A DNA stretch of 64,000 nt, from positions 2,170,001-2,234,000 of the forward strand of contig NZ_JAUFPR010000002.1 of NCBI RefSeq assembly GCF_030409325.1, read 5' to 3'. The notes under the pieces are model-generated. The model saw nothing but the letters and a program-made list of their open reading frames with translations. It searched no databases and was not told the origin of the DNA. The stretch is from Mucilaginibacter aquaedulcis (GTDB lineage: Bacteria; Bacteroidota; Bacteroidia; Sphingobacteriales; Sphingobacteriaceae). Below, piece by piece: positions 1-9,089 of the stretch. Positions within the stretch are counted from its first letter, which is position 1; each line of letters starts with the position of its first letter. The position numbers and the translations under genes were made by a program.

Positions 1-682
1 ACAGGTAGTTGTAATCGCCAATACGCACGTTACCAGCAGGGGTATTCTGGTTATTTTCGCGCAGGGCGGCAACTATCTGATCGGGGGTTAAGTTGTGCGA
101 ACGCAGCAATCCCGGATCAACCTTGATAACTACGGTACGCTGGTTACCACCAAAAGGTGCCGGTGCAACCAAACCTGGTATTGATGTAAATGACGAGCGC
201 ACATAAACCAGCGCAAAGTCTAATAATTCGTTATTTGAACGTGTTGGGCTGCTTAATACCAACTGACCTACAGGTAGTGTTGAAGCATCAAAACGTAAAA
301 TGAACGGAGGCTGCGACCCCGGCGGGAAGGCCGCCTGGGCACGGTTGGTATAGGCCGTGACCTCCGCCGCGGCCTGTGCCATATTTGTACCTTCGTAAAA
401 TGTAACTTTAATAAGTGTTAAGCCTTGTATATTTTTGGTTTCGATGCTTTTTACACCCGAAACAAACAGCAGCAAGTTCACATACTGTTTACCAAAATAA
501 GCTTCCATCTGGTTTGGGGTAAAACCGCCGTATGGATGGGATACATAGATAACCGGCAAATTCAGATCAGGAAAGATATCTATCTTGATAGTACGTACCG
601 CATTGATCCCGAAAAAAAATAGTCCGGCTACTATAACCAATATGGTAATTGGTTTCTGGAGCGCCCCTTTTATCATTCCCAT
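1..682 (-). CDS. RND family efflux pump permease, N-terminal part (cut by window start)
   Basis: The reading frame is open from an ATG at 682 to the window edge, giving 227 residues of a protein that is normally above 1000. It begins with a basic stretch and a first membrane segment (ITILVIVAGLFFFGINAV), followed by a DIFPDLNLPVIYV segment and the porter-domain stretch on anchoring in a multi-partner pump, the usual start of AcrB/HAE1-type inner-membrane pumps. Known family role: proton-driven export across both membranes with an adaptor and TolC. The TolC-like gene lies 21 bases upstream on the same strand, so the two are co-transcribed. The adaptor (membrane fusion) gene is not seen and may lie beyond the window. 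Substrate cannot be told from this part. Confidence 0.9.
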   Translation of the reverse strand, partial: MGMIKGALQKPITILVIVAGLFFFGINAVRTIKIDIFPDLNLPVIYVSHPYGGFTPNQMEAYFGKQYVNLLLFVSGVKSIETKNIQGLTLIKVTFYEGTNMAQAAAEVTAYTNRAQAAFPPGSQPPFILRFDASTLPVGQLVLSSPTRSNNELLDFALVYVRSSFTSIPGLVAPAPFGGNQRTVVIKVDPGLLRSHNLTPDQIVAALRENNQNTPAGNVRIGDYNYL

Positions 683-703
683 TATAAATGTGTATAGCTA
701 TTG

Positions 704-2104
704 TTAAAAATTATTGATGAATAAGCCAAAATCGCCGGTAGCAGCCGACTTGAACAGTAAAGCCTGCCATACATTGTTAAAGGTAATATAGCGGTCAACC
801 TCGGCCCTGTTCAGTGTATAAAGGGCTTGTGTAAAATCAACTATGTTAGCCAAACCGTTTTTATACAGGGTATACTTTTGCTTGTAGGCATCGCTCGCGG
901 CCGAAACCTCAACAGGTACTTCTTTATAATTTTTCAAAGCATTCCCTATGCGGGTATCTGCCAGTACCTGTTGCGCGGTTAAGCGTTGTTCAACTACGTC
1001 ATAATCATTTTTAAACTGCTCTGAAGTATATTTTTGCGATTGTACCTGGTAATGTACCCTGAACGGGCTGGTCAGGTTCCAAACCATGGCAACACCAAAC
1101 AGGTAGTTATAACGGGTTGGGTTTGCACCGGCACCATAACTGCTACTGTAGCTATTTAAGTTTGTACTGTAATCAGCGTTAAAGCCCGATCCCCTGCCTT
1201 GGTAAACACCGAAAAGGCTAAAGGTAGGTAGTGCAAAGGTTTTCAGGTATTTAGCCTGCTCATTGCTCACGCCTATACGATTCTTTAAAAAGCGTAGTTC
1301 TGGATGATCACCGATCTGAACTGAACTTTGCGCCGAAAGATTGCCGGGCAGCTTAGTAACAAAAGCGCTGTCGAGCTCAAACTCCTGCGATGGGATGCCC
1401 AGATAAATTGATAATTGATTGCTTTGATCCTGAACCGTTTGTAAAGTGTTGGTTAAGGAAATTTTAGCATTTGATACCTCTGCATTAGCCAATGCCGAAT
1501 CAACACCAGGGTTTAAGCCATTTTTTACACGTGCCGCAACCACTTTTTGAAGATCCATAGCGCGGTTAAGGTTATCCTGCTGCGCTTTGGCCAATTGCTG
1601 TGCTGCCAGTAAATTAAGGTAGGTGCTTGCTACCCTTACTTCATGCTGAAACTGTTCCTGAGAAAGGTCCGTTTCGTTCAATGAAACCACATTGCGCTGT
1701 ACCTTTACGCGTTCAACAGCTTTGCCAAAGCTGAAAAAATCCCAGCTCACATTGCTCAGATACAGTGAACCAAAGGCCGCGTTCCAATTTTGTTTGGCTA
1801 ATGCCGGGCCCGATGAGGCTACCGATAAACCATGATAACCGTACAGCGGGCCGTTTTGACCGTTTGCTGTTCCGTAATCTTGTTGGGCCGAGATACTTAC
1901 ATCCGGTAAATATTCTGTTCGTGTTTCTTTTAAGTTTGCCTTAGCAGCATTTAGCTGGTTTGCTTTGGATTTAATGGTACCGTAATTAGCGAGCGCCATT
2001 TGTTCAGCATCTTTGATATTTAAAACTTTTTGCTGAGCCTGAGCCTGGAAGACTGAGAAAACACCTAAAAACAGAAGTAGTTGTTTTGAAGGTATGTTGA
2101 ACAT
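704..2104 (-). CDS. TolC family outer-membrane efflux channel
   Basis: This 466-residue protein starts with a signal peptide ending AQAQ and carries the two Ala/Asn/Gln-rich, coiled-coil OEP repeats typical of TolC. Residues such as the DAEQMALANYG segment and repeated long helices (for example around LLAAQQLAKAQQDNLNRA) show this. An upstream in-frame ATG at 2128 exists, but it sits on the likely -7 promoter element (2126-2133), so the ATG at 2104 is preferred; it also gives a clean signal peptide. It forms the outer-membrane exit duct for the RND pump encoded next on the same strand. Divergent transcription from the LysR gene 90 bases away suggests that regulator controls the pump operon. 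Confidence 0.92.
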   Translation of the reverse strand: MFNIPSKQLLLFLGVFSVFQAQAQQKVLNIKDAEQMALANYGTIKSKANQLNAAKANLKETRTEYLPDVSISAQQDYGTANGQNGPLYGYHGLSVASSGPALAKQNWNAAFGSLYLSNVSWDFFSFGKAVERVKVQRNVVSLNETDLSQEQFQHEVRVASTYLNLLAAQQLAKAQQDNLNRAMDLQKVVAARVKNGLNPGVDSALANAEVSNAKISLTNTLQTVQDQSNQLSIYLGIPSQEFELDSAFVTKLPGNLSAQSSVQIGDHPELRFLKNRIGVSNEQAKYLKTFALPTFSLFGVYQGRGSGFNADYSTNLNSYSSSYGAGANPTRYNYLFGVAMVWNLTSPFRVHYQVQSQKYTSEQFKNDYDVVEQRLTAQQVLADTRIGNALKNYKEVPVEVSAASDAYKQKYTLYKNGLANIVDFTQALYTLNRAEVDRYITFNNVWQALLFKSAATGDFGLFINNF

Positions 2105-2125
2105 TATTGTGTATTTTGTACACTG

Positions 2126-2133
2126 CAAAGGTA
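2126..2133 (-). promoter_or_regulatory. Bacteroidota -7 promoter element for the tolC-RND operon
   Basis: Read on the minus strand this is TACCTTTG, an exact match to the Bacteroidota -7 consensus TAnnTTTG. It lies 21 bases before the ATG at 2104. A convincing -33 element was not identified. The match is short, so the call rests on position as well as sequence. Confidence 0.5.
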
Positions 2134-2162
2134 TCTCTATATAATATATGAAAAAAATGAAT

Positions 2163-2170
2163 TAATTTTG
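2163..2170 (+). promoter_or_regulatory. Bacteroidota -7 promoter element for the lysR gene
   Basis: TAATTTTG matches TAnnTTTG exactly and lies 24 bases before the ATG at 2195. With the opposite-facing element at 2126-2133 it makes a compact divergent promoter of about 90 bases, where a LysR protein would normally bind. Confidence 0.5.
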
Positions 2171-2194
2171 TCATAATCATTAGCAAAATTCATA

Positions 2195-3142
2195 ATGAAT
2201 ATAGCACTCCACCATTTCCGCCTGGTTGATACCATATCTAAGGAGGGAACATTGACTAAAGCCGCTGAGGCTCTGCATCTTACACAGTCTGCCCTTAGTC
2301 ATCAACTTAAAGAACTTGAACGTGAACTTGATATAGAGGTTTTCCATCGTCAGGGTAAAAAGTTACAATTGTCTGAGATTGGTTACCGTTTTCTGCGCAG
2401 CTCAGAAAAAATAATTTCTGAGATCAGAACAATGGAAGAGGATATCCGCAATTATAAGAACGGGAAAACAGGAAAGCTTAACATCAGCATGCAGTGTTAC
2501 ACCGCATATCACTGGTTACCAGGGGTTATCAAAGACTTTAAAAGCCAGTGGCCCGATATTAATATCAACATTGTTTCTGATGCTACACAAAGGCCGCTTG
2601 AATACCTCATGCGCGGCGATCTGGACCTGGGCATTGTGCGTACACAAATGGTGAATACCAAAATAAACTATGAGCCAATTTTTGAGGATAGGCTGAATGT
2701 GATTTTACCGGCAGATCATCCGCTTGTTGCAAAAGAGGTGATTGACATTTGCGATTTTCAGGATCAGGACCTGATCCTGGCACTTTATGACCCAACCTAC
2801 CAGGATACGCCACTAATTGAAACCCTGATCCAGGAGCAGCATGTAAGGCCTAAAACGTTAAACCGCATACATTACACCGATGCTACCATTGAAATGGTAA
2901 ATGCAGGCCTGGGCATAAGCGTAATGGCCGATTGGATAGTTAGACCATATTTAAAAAACAGAAATGTAGTGGCCAAACCACTGCACCATAGTGTTGCTAA
3001 AAGAACATGGTATGCTGCAACCTGCAAAGACACCCCGGTTATACAGAATTTTTTATCATGCCTTAAATTGTATTTCAACGAAAATCAAATGTGCATGGAA
3101 CCCGAAAGACTTGAGGAACTTTTGCAGTTACAAATGGTTTAA
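2195..3142 (+). CDS. LysR family transcriptional regulator
   Basis: The 315 residues have the family layout: an N-terminal winged helix-turn-helix (about residues 5-65, with KAAEALHLTQSALSHQLKEL as the recognition region) and a periplasmic-binding-like effector domain (about 90-295). It is divergent from the TolC/RND operon, the classic arrangement for a LysR regulator and its target. The C-terminal tail is longer than the effector domain needs and overlaps the start region of the downstream GH8 gene, so the two are probably on one transcript. The effector is unknown. Confidence 0.92.
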   Translation: MNIALHHFRLVDTISKEGTLTKAAEALHLTQSALSHQLKELERELDIEVFHRQGKKLQLSEIGYRFLRSSEKIISEIRTMEEDIRNYKNGKTGKLNISMQCYTAYHWLPGVIKDFKSQWPDININIVSDATQRPLEYLMRGDLDLGIVRTQMVNTKINYEPIFEDRLNVILPADHPLVAKEVIDICDFQDQDLILALYDPTYQDTPLIETLIQEQHVRPKTLNRIHYTDATIEMVNAGLGISVMADWIVRPYLKNRNVVAKPLHHSVAKRTWYAATCKDTPVIQNFLSCLKLYFNENQMCMEPERLEELLQLQMV

Positions 3143-4340
3143 CAGCCTTGTATTGATGCTTTTTGCCGCCGCGCAGGTTAATGCGCAGCTGCAAAAGCCC
3201 TTTCCGCAGCATAGCTTGTATGCCAATGGCAGCATCAGGCCTAACCATTTATCGCAACAGCAGCTGGATAAACAGGTAAGCGTTTTTTATGATCAATGGA
3301 AGGCACGATACGTAAAACCGGGCTGCGATAAAAACCAAAACTACATTTGGTTTGAAAAACCGGGCAAACAATGTGTGTCTGAAGGTCAGGGATATGGTAT
3401 ACTGATCACTGTGCTGATGGCCGGTTATGATAAAACCGCTCAAAGCACCTTCAACAATTTGTACCGTTATTACAAAGCGCATCCGGCTAAAACATCACCT
3501 TATTTAATGGCCTGGGCCCAGGGTAAAAACTGTAAGGATCTTGACCGCAGTACCGCCACAGATGGAGATATGGATATTGCCTACTCCCTCCTGTTAGCTG
3601 CCAAACAATGGGGTAACGACGGGCAGATCAATTACGCGCTGGAAGCTAAAAGCATGATAACAGCCATCATGCAGCACGAAATAAACCCTGCCACCTACTC
3701 TATTCTAATAAGTGATGCCATTGAGCATGATAGTCGTGACTATTTTGACACGCGATCATCTGACTTTATGCCAGCGCACTTTAAGGCTTTTGAAAACACT
3801 TTAAAGGATGGCAAATGGCAAAAAGTTATCAGTAGCAATTACCGGCTTTTCAGCCTGATGCAAAGCAAATATAGCCCGGATGCGGGCATTGTGCCCGATT
3901 TTATCCGCAACGTTAATAAAGTGCCACGCCCTGCGCAAGCCAACTATCTTGAATCGGCTTATGATGGTTTTTATAATTATAATGCCTGCCGGGTGCCATG
4001 GCGTGTAGCCAGTGATTATTTACTATATGGCGATAAAAGGGCATTGGCCATGGTTACCAGGATCAATAGCTGGATACGCCAAACTACCAATGGCAATCCT
4101 GATAATATTTCAGCGGGTTATACCTTGGCGGGTAATGATATTAAGAGGCGTTATTTTGAAGCTTTAAGTTTTATAGCGCCATTCACAGTATCTGCCACCG
4201 TTGATAAAAGCAACCAGGTTTGGCTCAACAAACTTTGGGATTATCTGGTAGCCTTTAAACTGCGCGATTATGATTATTATGACAACAGCATCAAAATGCT
4301 GGATATGATCATTGTATCGGGCAATTACTGGAAGCCATAG
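3111..4340 (+). CDS. Glycoside hydrolase family 8 (endoglucanase type), exported
   Basis: The GH8 hallmarks are clear: CVSEGQGYG (the Glu is the family's general acid) near base 3381 and ATDGDMDIAYSLL a little further on. The family cleaves beta-1,4-glucans, xylan or chitosan with inversion. Start choice is uncertain. An open frame runs from GTG 2991, but that would overlap lysR by 152 bases. TTG 3111 gives a complete signal peptide (RNFCSYKWFNSLVLMLFAAA, then QVNAQ). ATG 3156 is the first ATG after the overlap but leaves only about ten residues of signal. I chose TTG 3111. The gene ends one base before the convergent amine oxidase stop. The linkage to lysR is unusual for a polysaccharide enzyme. 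Confidence 0.85.
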   Translation: MRNFCSYKWFNSLVLMLFAAAQVNAQLQKPFPQHSLYANGSIRPNHLSQQQLDKQVSVFYDQWKARYVKPGCDKNQNYIWFEKPGKQCVSEGQGYGILITVLMAGYDKTAQSTFNNLYRYYKAHPAKTSPYLMAWAQGKNCKDLDRSTATDGDMDIAYSLLLAAKQWGNDGQINYALEAKSMITAIMQHEINPATYSILISDAIEHDSRDYFDTRSSDFMPAHFKAFENTLKDGKWQKVISSNYRLFSLMQSKYSPDAGIVPDFIRNVNKVPRPAQANYLESAYDGFYNYNACRVPWRVASDYLLYGDKRALAMVTRINSWIRQTTNGNPDNISAGYTLAGNDIKRRYFEALSFIAPFTVSATVDKSNQVWLNKLWDYLVAFKLRDYDYYDNSIKMLDMIIVSGNYWKP

Positions 4341-4341
4341 G

Positions 4342-5628
4342 TTACCTTATTTTCTCAGCAACATTTTTTCCGCTGGTTAAGGCTGCTTCAACCGTTCCCA
4401 TGGCTGGGCCTTCATACAGATATTCGCCGGCAAAAAACACGGTATCATTAACGGAAGTATTAAGTGTTTTGCGTGCGAAAGGGGCCTCTACTGTATCATA
4501 GGCATAGGAGCCCTGTATAAATGGCCTGCTTGTCCAGTTTATTACATGCCACGATCTGATCTGGCTTTGCAGTTCATCAATATCTTTTTTAAAAATATTA
4601 GCAATTGATTGCAGCGACTCCGCCAATAACTCATCATCGGTTGCATCTTTTTTGGCCCAGGCGTCGGGCCCTCCTACCCAACCGGTAAATACGGTTGAGC
4701 GCTCCGGGAACTGTGACCACCAGGTAGGTATCTCTTCCTGCGAAAACAGGTAGCCCATATCTCTAAGGCTTTTACCATCATCCGTTTGCACGTTCTCCCA
4801 AAAAGCCTCATTAAAATCGATCAATATTTTTATAACCGCGCCAAAACCCATTTGGTGTATGGCATCTTGCTGTTCTTTAACCAGCGGGTGAAACACAATA
4901 GTTCCTTTTGTAACTGCATCTGTTTGCAGAACACCAAGCGGGATAGCTATAATGGCCCTTTCGGCATGGTACGTTATGCCATCAACAGCTATTGCAGAAA
5001 CCTTTCCCGGCTCCCAATAAATATCTTTTACCGCACTGTTCAGCTTCATTTGGCCACCATTTGCCTCACATTCGGTAGCCAGGTAGCTCAATAGTTTTAT
5101 GTATCCGCCTTCAATGCGATGCTGTGCGTTTTCATCTTCACTTTGCCATTCCTTTCGCAGGGCAAAGCTGCTTGCGTTTTTAGGGTTAGCCGTATCGTAG
5201 CCCGAAACAAATTGCCGTACTGATTCCCGGAGTTCGATGTATTTATCACCCGGAAACTCTGTTTCTATAAAATCATGAATGCTGGTATCCTGCTCCAACT
5301 TATTGAGTTTATCAATAAACTCATCCCAATGGTCAATAAACACTTCAGTGGTAGTAAACTTTCCATTATCGTACCTCCACATTGATGCCGAGGCCGAATG
5401 GTATTTAATACCGCTTTCCTTAAGCAGGTTAAGCGTAACAGGTAAATCGCCGTGTACAAATTCGGCTCCAAGCTCTATAACTTTTCCATTTTCATAGATG
5501 GTATGTATGCGGCCGCCAATCCGGTCCTGAGCCTCCAATACAATTACCTTTTTGCCCTTAACTGCCAATTCGCGGGCTGCCATCAAACCTGCAGCACCTG
5601 CACCTATTATCAACACATCGGTATTCAT
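4342..5628 (-). CDS. FAD-dependent amine oxidase (flavin monoamine oxidase family)
   Basis: This 428-residue protein opens with the dinucleotide-binding motif IIGAGAAGLMAARELAVKG, then EAQDRIGGRI and LGAEFVHGD, the FAD-contacting signature of the monoamine/polyamine oxidase family. The C-terminal FAD site is VFFAGEYLYEGPAMGTVEAA. The family oxidises primary or secondary amines to imines with release of hydrogen peroxide. No signal peptide is visible, so it is probably cytoplasmic. It lies 20 bases after the start-proximal neighbour's stop on the same strand and may be co-transcribed with the FG-GAP lipoprotein gene. The amine substrate is not determinable. Confidence 0.9.
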   Translation of the reverse strand: MNTDVLIIGAGAAGLMAARELAVKGKKVIVLEAQDRIGGRIHTIYENGKVIELGAEFVHGDLPVTLNLLKESGIKYHSASASMWRYDNGKFTTTEVFIDHWDEFIDKLNKLEQDTSIHDFIETEFPGDKYIELRESVRQFVSGYDTANPKNASSFALRKEWQSEDENAQHRIEGGYIKLLSYLATECEANGGQMKLNSAVKDIYWEPGKVSAIAVDGITYHAERAIIAIPLGVLQTDAVTKGTIVFHPLVKEQQDAIHQMGFGAVIKILIDFNEAFWENVQTDDGKSLRDMGYLFSQEEIPTWWSQFPERSTVFTGWVGGPDAWAKKDATDDELLAESLQSIANIFKKDIDELQSQIRSWHVINWTSRPFIQGSYAYDTVEAPFARKTLNTSVNDTVFFAGEYLYEGPAMGTVEAALTSGKNVAEKIR

Positions 5629-5648
5629 GATTCAAATATCCAAAGAAT

Positions 5649-7196
5649 TTATTTGGCCTTAGTACCTGATGTATTCTTTAATATGATAAATGGATGGTGG
5701 GCATTCCAGGTTGGGGTAAACTTTTCTTCATTAATAAAGCCAAAAGAAAAATTACCTAATAAAACATCAGGTTTGCCATCTCCATTGTAATCATTAACAT
5801 CCATACATATCCACCGGCCATAATTAAAAATTGGCGGGTTGTGCGGTATAAAGTGCATAGGACGATCTTGCTCAAAGTAAGTAAAACCTTCTCCGGGATT
5901 ATTTTTCAGATCGGAGAAGAAAGCGATGACAGCTATATCCAATTTGCCATCTCCGTTAAAATCAGCCGCTATGGCCTTCGTAGCTCCATTTACAGGATAA
6001 AAGTATGCTTGTTTATATTTAAAGTTACCCTGATTCAGATATATATAAACGCCATGAAAGGGCTTTAATATTTTGGAATAGTCGCTATTATCGCCGCTGG
6101 TATACAATATATCAAGCTGCCCGTCATTATTAAAATCAACCAGCTGAAAACTGCTTGAACCGTAAACCGGTGGAAGCCTGATCAGATTACTTTGTGTAAA
6201 CCCTCCCTTATGATCATTTAAAAACATCCACACACCCTCATCAGCCTGTGCAAAAAGGCAGGCAATATCGGGCCAGCCATCATGATTAAAATCACCAATA
6301 ACAGCCTGCTCTGCTCCTGGTATAGAACTGATGACCATCTTTTCAAATTTTTTGCCGGGCAGCTGCTTGTACCAATATAAACCACCAAAATTATGACCAA
6401 AACCGCACACCACCCTGTCAGTTAAACCATCCTTATCCAGATCTACCTGTATTGACTGTAAAGGGCGGGGTAATTTATCGGCTATGGTATCGGCTTTCTT
6501 CATACCGGGTTTACTCAAGTCAAAATCGGCAACATAACCGTTGGCCACATCTATGGCAAGCATGGTGCCTATAAATGTAAATGAACCATGCTCGGTTCCA
6601 TTAGTATCCTTTGTAAACTGAACATTAACCGCAGGCGAACCAAACTTGTTAGTAGCAATTAGTTTTGACTTGTCGTTCCATTGATATAAACCATTATTCA
6701 TCATATCACTTGTAAAAATGCGATGACTAATGCTATCAAACGTTATCATGGTAGTTGTGGCTACCGGTACAGTATCTTTTGAAAGGGGCACGAGTGTAAA
6801 AACACCCCAATCTTTAAGCGGCACAACAGGAGCTTTGGCCGGCTTAATAGTCTTAGGAGCTGTTTTAGTATAATAATCAACAATCTTAAGCCACTCATCA
6901 TAGGTCACAGTACTTTTTGCCGATGGATTATTCACATACTGATCATCCGCATAAACCTCAATACCCAGACGCTTGGCCATGGCCGGCAGCACATGCTTTG
7001 TCCATGTTACCTGATCAAGCATTTGGGGGGCAACGTATTTGTGACAGCTGACGCAATATTTTTCTGAAAGTGACTTGCCATCAACCGCAACATCGGCTGG
7101 CGGCTGGTCATTATTACAGCTTAAAACTGTTGAACAAATGCCAATTGCCGATAAAATAATAAACGTGATAGTAGCTTGCTGTTTGCTGAATAACAT
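5649..7196 (-). CDS. Lipoprotein with c-type haem site and FG-GAP/VCBS repeats
   Basis: The 515-residue product has a signal peptide with a likely lipid-anchored Cys27 (TVLSC), a single CVSCH haem-binding motif at residues 48-52 in a short cytochrome-like domain, and then repeated DFNHDGWPDI / DFNNDGQLDIL / DFNGDGKLDIAV / DYNGDGKPDVLL segments. Those repeats are calcium-binding-type FG-GAP/VCBS blades that would build a beta-propeller. It should sit on the periplasmic side or cell surface. The exact role is unknown; proteins of this build are common in Bacteroidota. A strong terminator separates it from susD upstream, so it is not simply part of the SusCD transcript. Confidence 0.8.
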   Translation of the reverse strand: MLFSKQQATITFIILSAIGICSTVLSCNNDQPPADVAVDGKSLSEKYCVSCHKYVAPQMLDQVTWTKHVLPAMAKRLGIEVYADDQYVNNPSAKSTVTYDEWLKIVDYYTKTAPKTIKPAKAPVVPLKDWGVFTLVPLSKDTVPVATTTMITFDSISHRIFTSDMMNNGLYQWNDKSKLIATNKFGSPAVNVQFTKDTNGTEHGSFTFIGTMLAIDVANGYVADFDLSKPGMKKADTIADKLPRPLQSIQVDLDKDGLTDRVVCGFGHNFGGLYWYKQLPGKKFEKMVISSIPGAEQAVIGDFNHDGWPDIACLFAQADEGVWMFLNDHKGGFTQSNLIRLPPVYGSSSFQLVDFNNDGQLDILYTSGDNSDYSKILKPFHGVYIYLNQGNFKYKQAYFYPVNGATKAIAADFNGDGKLDIAVIAFFSDLKNNPGEGFTYFEQDRPMHFIPHNPPIFNYGRWICMDVNDYNGDGKPDVLLGNFSFGFINEEKFTPTWNAHHPFIILKNTSGTKAK

Positions 7197-7237
7197 TTTG
7201 ATAGTAGATGTTGAAAAACTAAAGATAGATTTTTAAC

Positions 7238-7277
7238 ATAATAAAAAGAGCCGGTAAATACCGGCTCTTTTTATTAT
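7238..7277 (-). terminator. Rho-independent terminator after susD
   Basis: A near-perfect hairpin with 19-base arms (AAAAAGAGCCGGTA paired with TACCGGCTCTTTTT at the core, AT-rich ends) lies 20 bases after the SusD stop. It ends in a T run on the minus strand and, being symmetrical, could also work on plus. Confidence 0.88.
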
Positions 7278-7297
7278 AATGATATTAAAGGTTGTTA

Positions 7298-9076
7298 TTA
7301 ATAACCTGGGTTTTGTTTCAATGTAGATGTTTTACCATCTGATTGCAGATCTAACTGTGCTTGTGGTATTGGGTAATATTCATTTTTACCAGGAGTAAAG
7401 TGTGCACCTGCAATATCGGTAATCACTTTGCCATCAACTGCAAAATAAGTAGCCAGAGCTTGTTGTGCAATACCCCAACGTGAAATATCAAAGAAACGAT
7501 GACCTTCAAGCGCTAACTCCAGTTTACGTTCAAAGTAGATTGCTTTTAAAGCCAGATCCTTACTTGTAAAATAACCTCCAGGATAAGGGCTAACTACATA
7601 ATGTGCTGCAGGTGTAGTTGTATAACCACCTGTTGGATTAGCCGGATCTTTATAAGTATATACAAAGCCTGATGGATTTGCGGCCCTGGTACGTACGCGG
7701 TTAACATAAGCTAAACCCATATCGCCAGAACCCAATTGAGCTTTAGCTTCTGCAGCCATTAACAATACATCAGAAAAACGGATGATGTTAACCTGGTTTG
7801 CATTACCTGGTGCCCATGAATGCGCATCGCCATAAGTACCTTTTGATGCCTGGAAGTAAACATTCTTTTTAGCTGAGTACGGACCAGCAGAAGATTGCTC
7901 ACGAATCCAGTTTTGACCTGGGTGATTACCCCAATCAAGGAATGGAATGCCACGACGGCCAACTGTCCAATCAAAACGAGGGTCGATGTTACCGGCATCA
8001 AGTGTGAAAGCAGCATTTGAAGCTATACCCTGATCCTGAGCAATTGGATGTGAATTATAATCGTCAAGATAAGGTAAACCATTTGCATCTGTACGGAATG
8101 AGTTTGCCAGATCTAAAGTTGGCTGGAAGAAACCGCAGCAACCGAAAGGGCTGTTGTAAGGATAGTTTAACATATCGCCATTATTAGCATTACTGATGGT
8201 GTTGGTACCATCATTAGCAGCCTGCTGAATAGCAAATACTGTTTCCTTGTTGTTTTTAGTAGCAGCGTTAAAGTTGTCAAAATAATTTGTATTCAAGTCA
8301 TAAGCAACGCCAGCAGAGTTAGTACCTGTTGTTATTACTGTAGTAAATAACGCGTCAGCGTCGGTGTATTTCTTTTCAAACAAATAAGTTTTTGCAAGAT
8401 ATGCACCTGCCGCCCATTTATTAACACGGCCTACTTGTGCTTGAGTTGCTGGTAAATTGGCATAAGCAAATTTGAAATCATCTTCAATTTTCGGCCAAAT
8501 ATCAGTAGTGTTTGGCTGTATAAAATTGGTGGTAGATTCATCAATGTAAGGCACATTGTTAAACATTTTTTTCAGGTCGAAATAAAAATGTCCGCGTAGA
8601 AATCTTGCCTGTGCAATGATTATTGCTTTGTTCGCATCAGTTATACCAGTAGCGGTGGCTACTGCTTTTAACACGTTATTTGCCCTGTTCACACCTTCAT
8701 AATCAGCTCTCCATTTGGTATTCATGAAACCATTACTCGCATCAACTGTGAAAGCCGCAATGGAGTTAATTGGTGGCTGATCCGTTCCGGAACTACCTTT
8801 GTGCGCATCACCGCCGGCAACGCTGCCATAAATCCAGTTATCAGGAGATGACTCCCAGGGGCCGCCGCCACCGATGGCCGCGTTAGTTCCCTGCTGCCCA
8901 GTAAGTATGGCGTAAGCACCTATTAATAAACCATCCACACCAGCCGCTGTAGTAATTGTTGTTGAGCTTAGGGCACCTATTGCCGGTTGTTGCAAATAGG
9001 ACTTTTTACATGAACTTGGTAACACACCAGCGGTTGCGATTAATGCAAAGACTGATAAACGTTGTATACTTTTCAT
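7298..9076 (-). CDS. SusD/RagB family surface glycan-binding lipoprotein
   Basis: 592 residues. The signal peptide ends in a lipobox with Cys23 (LPSSC), as in all SusD proteins. The family's N-terminal TPR-like region and the C-terminal SusD domain are recognisable, including the DISRWGIAQQAL segment and the ending YYPIPQAQLDL with a final NPGY. It caps the SusC transporter at the cell surface and binds the oligosaccharide or peptide to be imported. It follows susC by 13 bases on the same strand, so the two are co-transcribed. The ligand is not predictable from sequence alone and no glycoside hydrolase is in the same operon. Confidence 0.96.
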   Translation of the reverse strand: MKSIQRLSVFALIATAGVLPSSCKKSYLQQPAIGALSSTTITTAAGVDGLLIGAYAILTGQQGTNAAIGGGGPWESSPDNWIYGSVAGGDAHKGSSGTDQPPINSIAAFTVDASNGFMNTKWRADYEGVNRANNVLKAVATATGITDANKAIIIAQARFLRGHFYFDLKKMFNNVPYIDESTTNFIQPNTTDIWPKIEDDFKFAYANLPATQAQVGRVNKWAAGAYLAKTYLFEKKYTDADALFTTVITTGTNSAGVAYDLNTNYFDNFNAATKNNKETVFAIQQAANDGTNTISNANNGDMLNYPYNSPFGCCGFFQPTLDLANSFRTDANGLPYLDDYNSHPIAQDQGIASNAAFTLDAGNIDPRFDWTVGRRGIPFLDWGNHPGQNWIREQSSAGPYSAKKNVYFQASKGTYGDAHSWAPGNANQVNIIRFSDVLLMAAEAKAQLGSGDMGLAYVNRVRTRAANPSGFVYTYKDPANPTGGYTTTPAAHYVVSPYPGGYFTSKDLALKAIYFERKLELALEGHRFFDISRWGIAQQALATYFAVDGKVITDIAGAHFTPGKNEYYPIPQAQLDLQSDGKTSTLKQNPGY

Positions 9077-9089
9077 AATTTCTTAATAA

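Noticed and set aside
425-622. Small open frame on plus at the left edge
   Set aside because: It is antisense to the RND pump gene, which explains the sequence.
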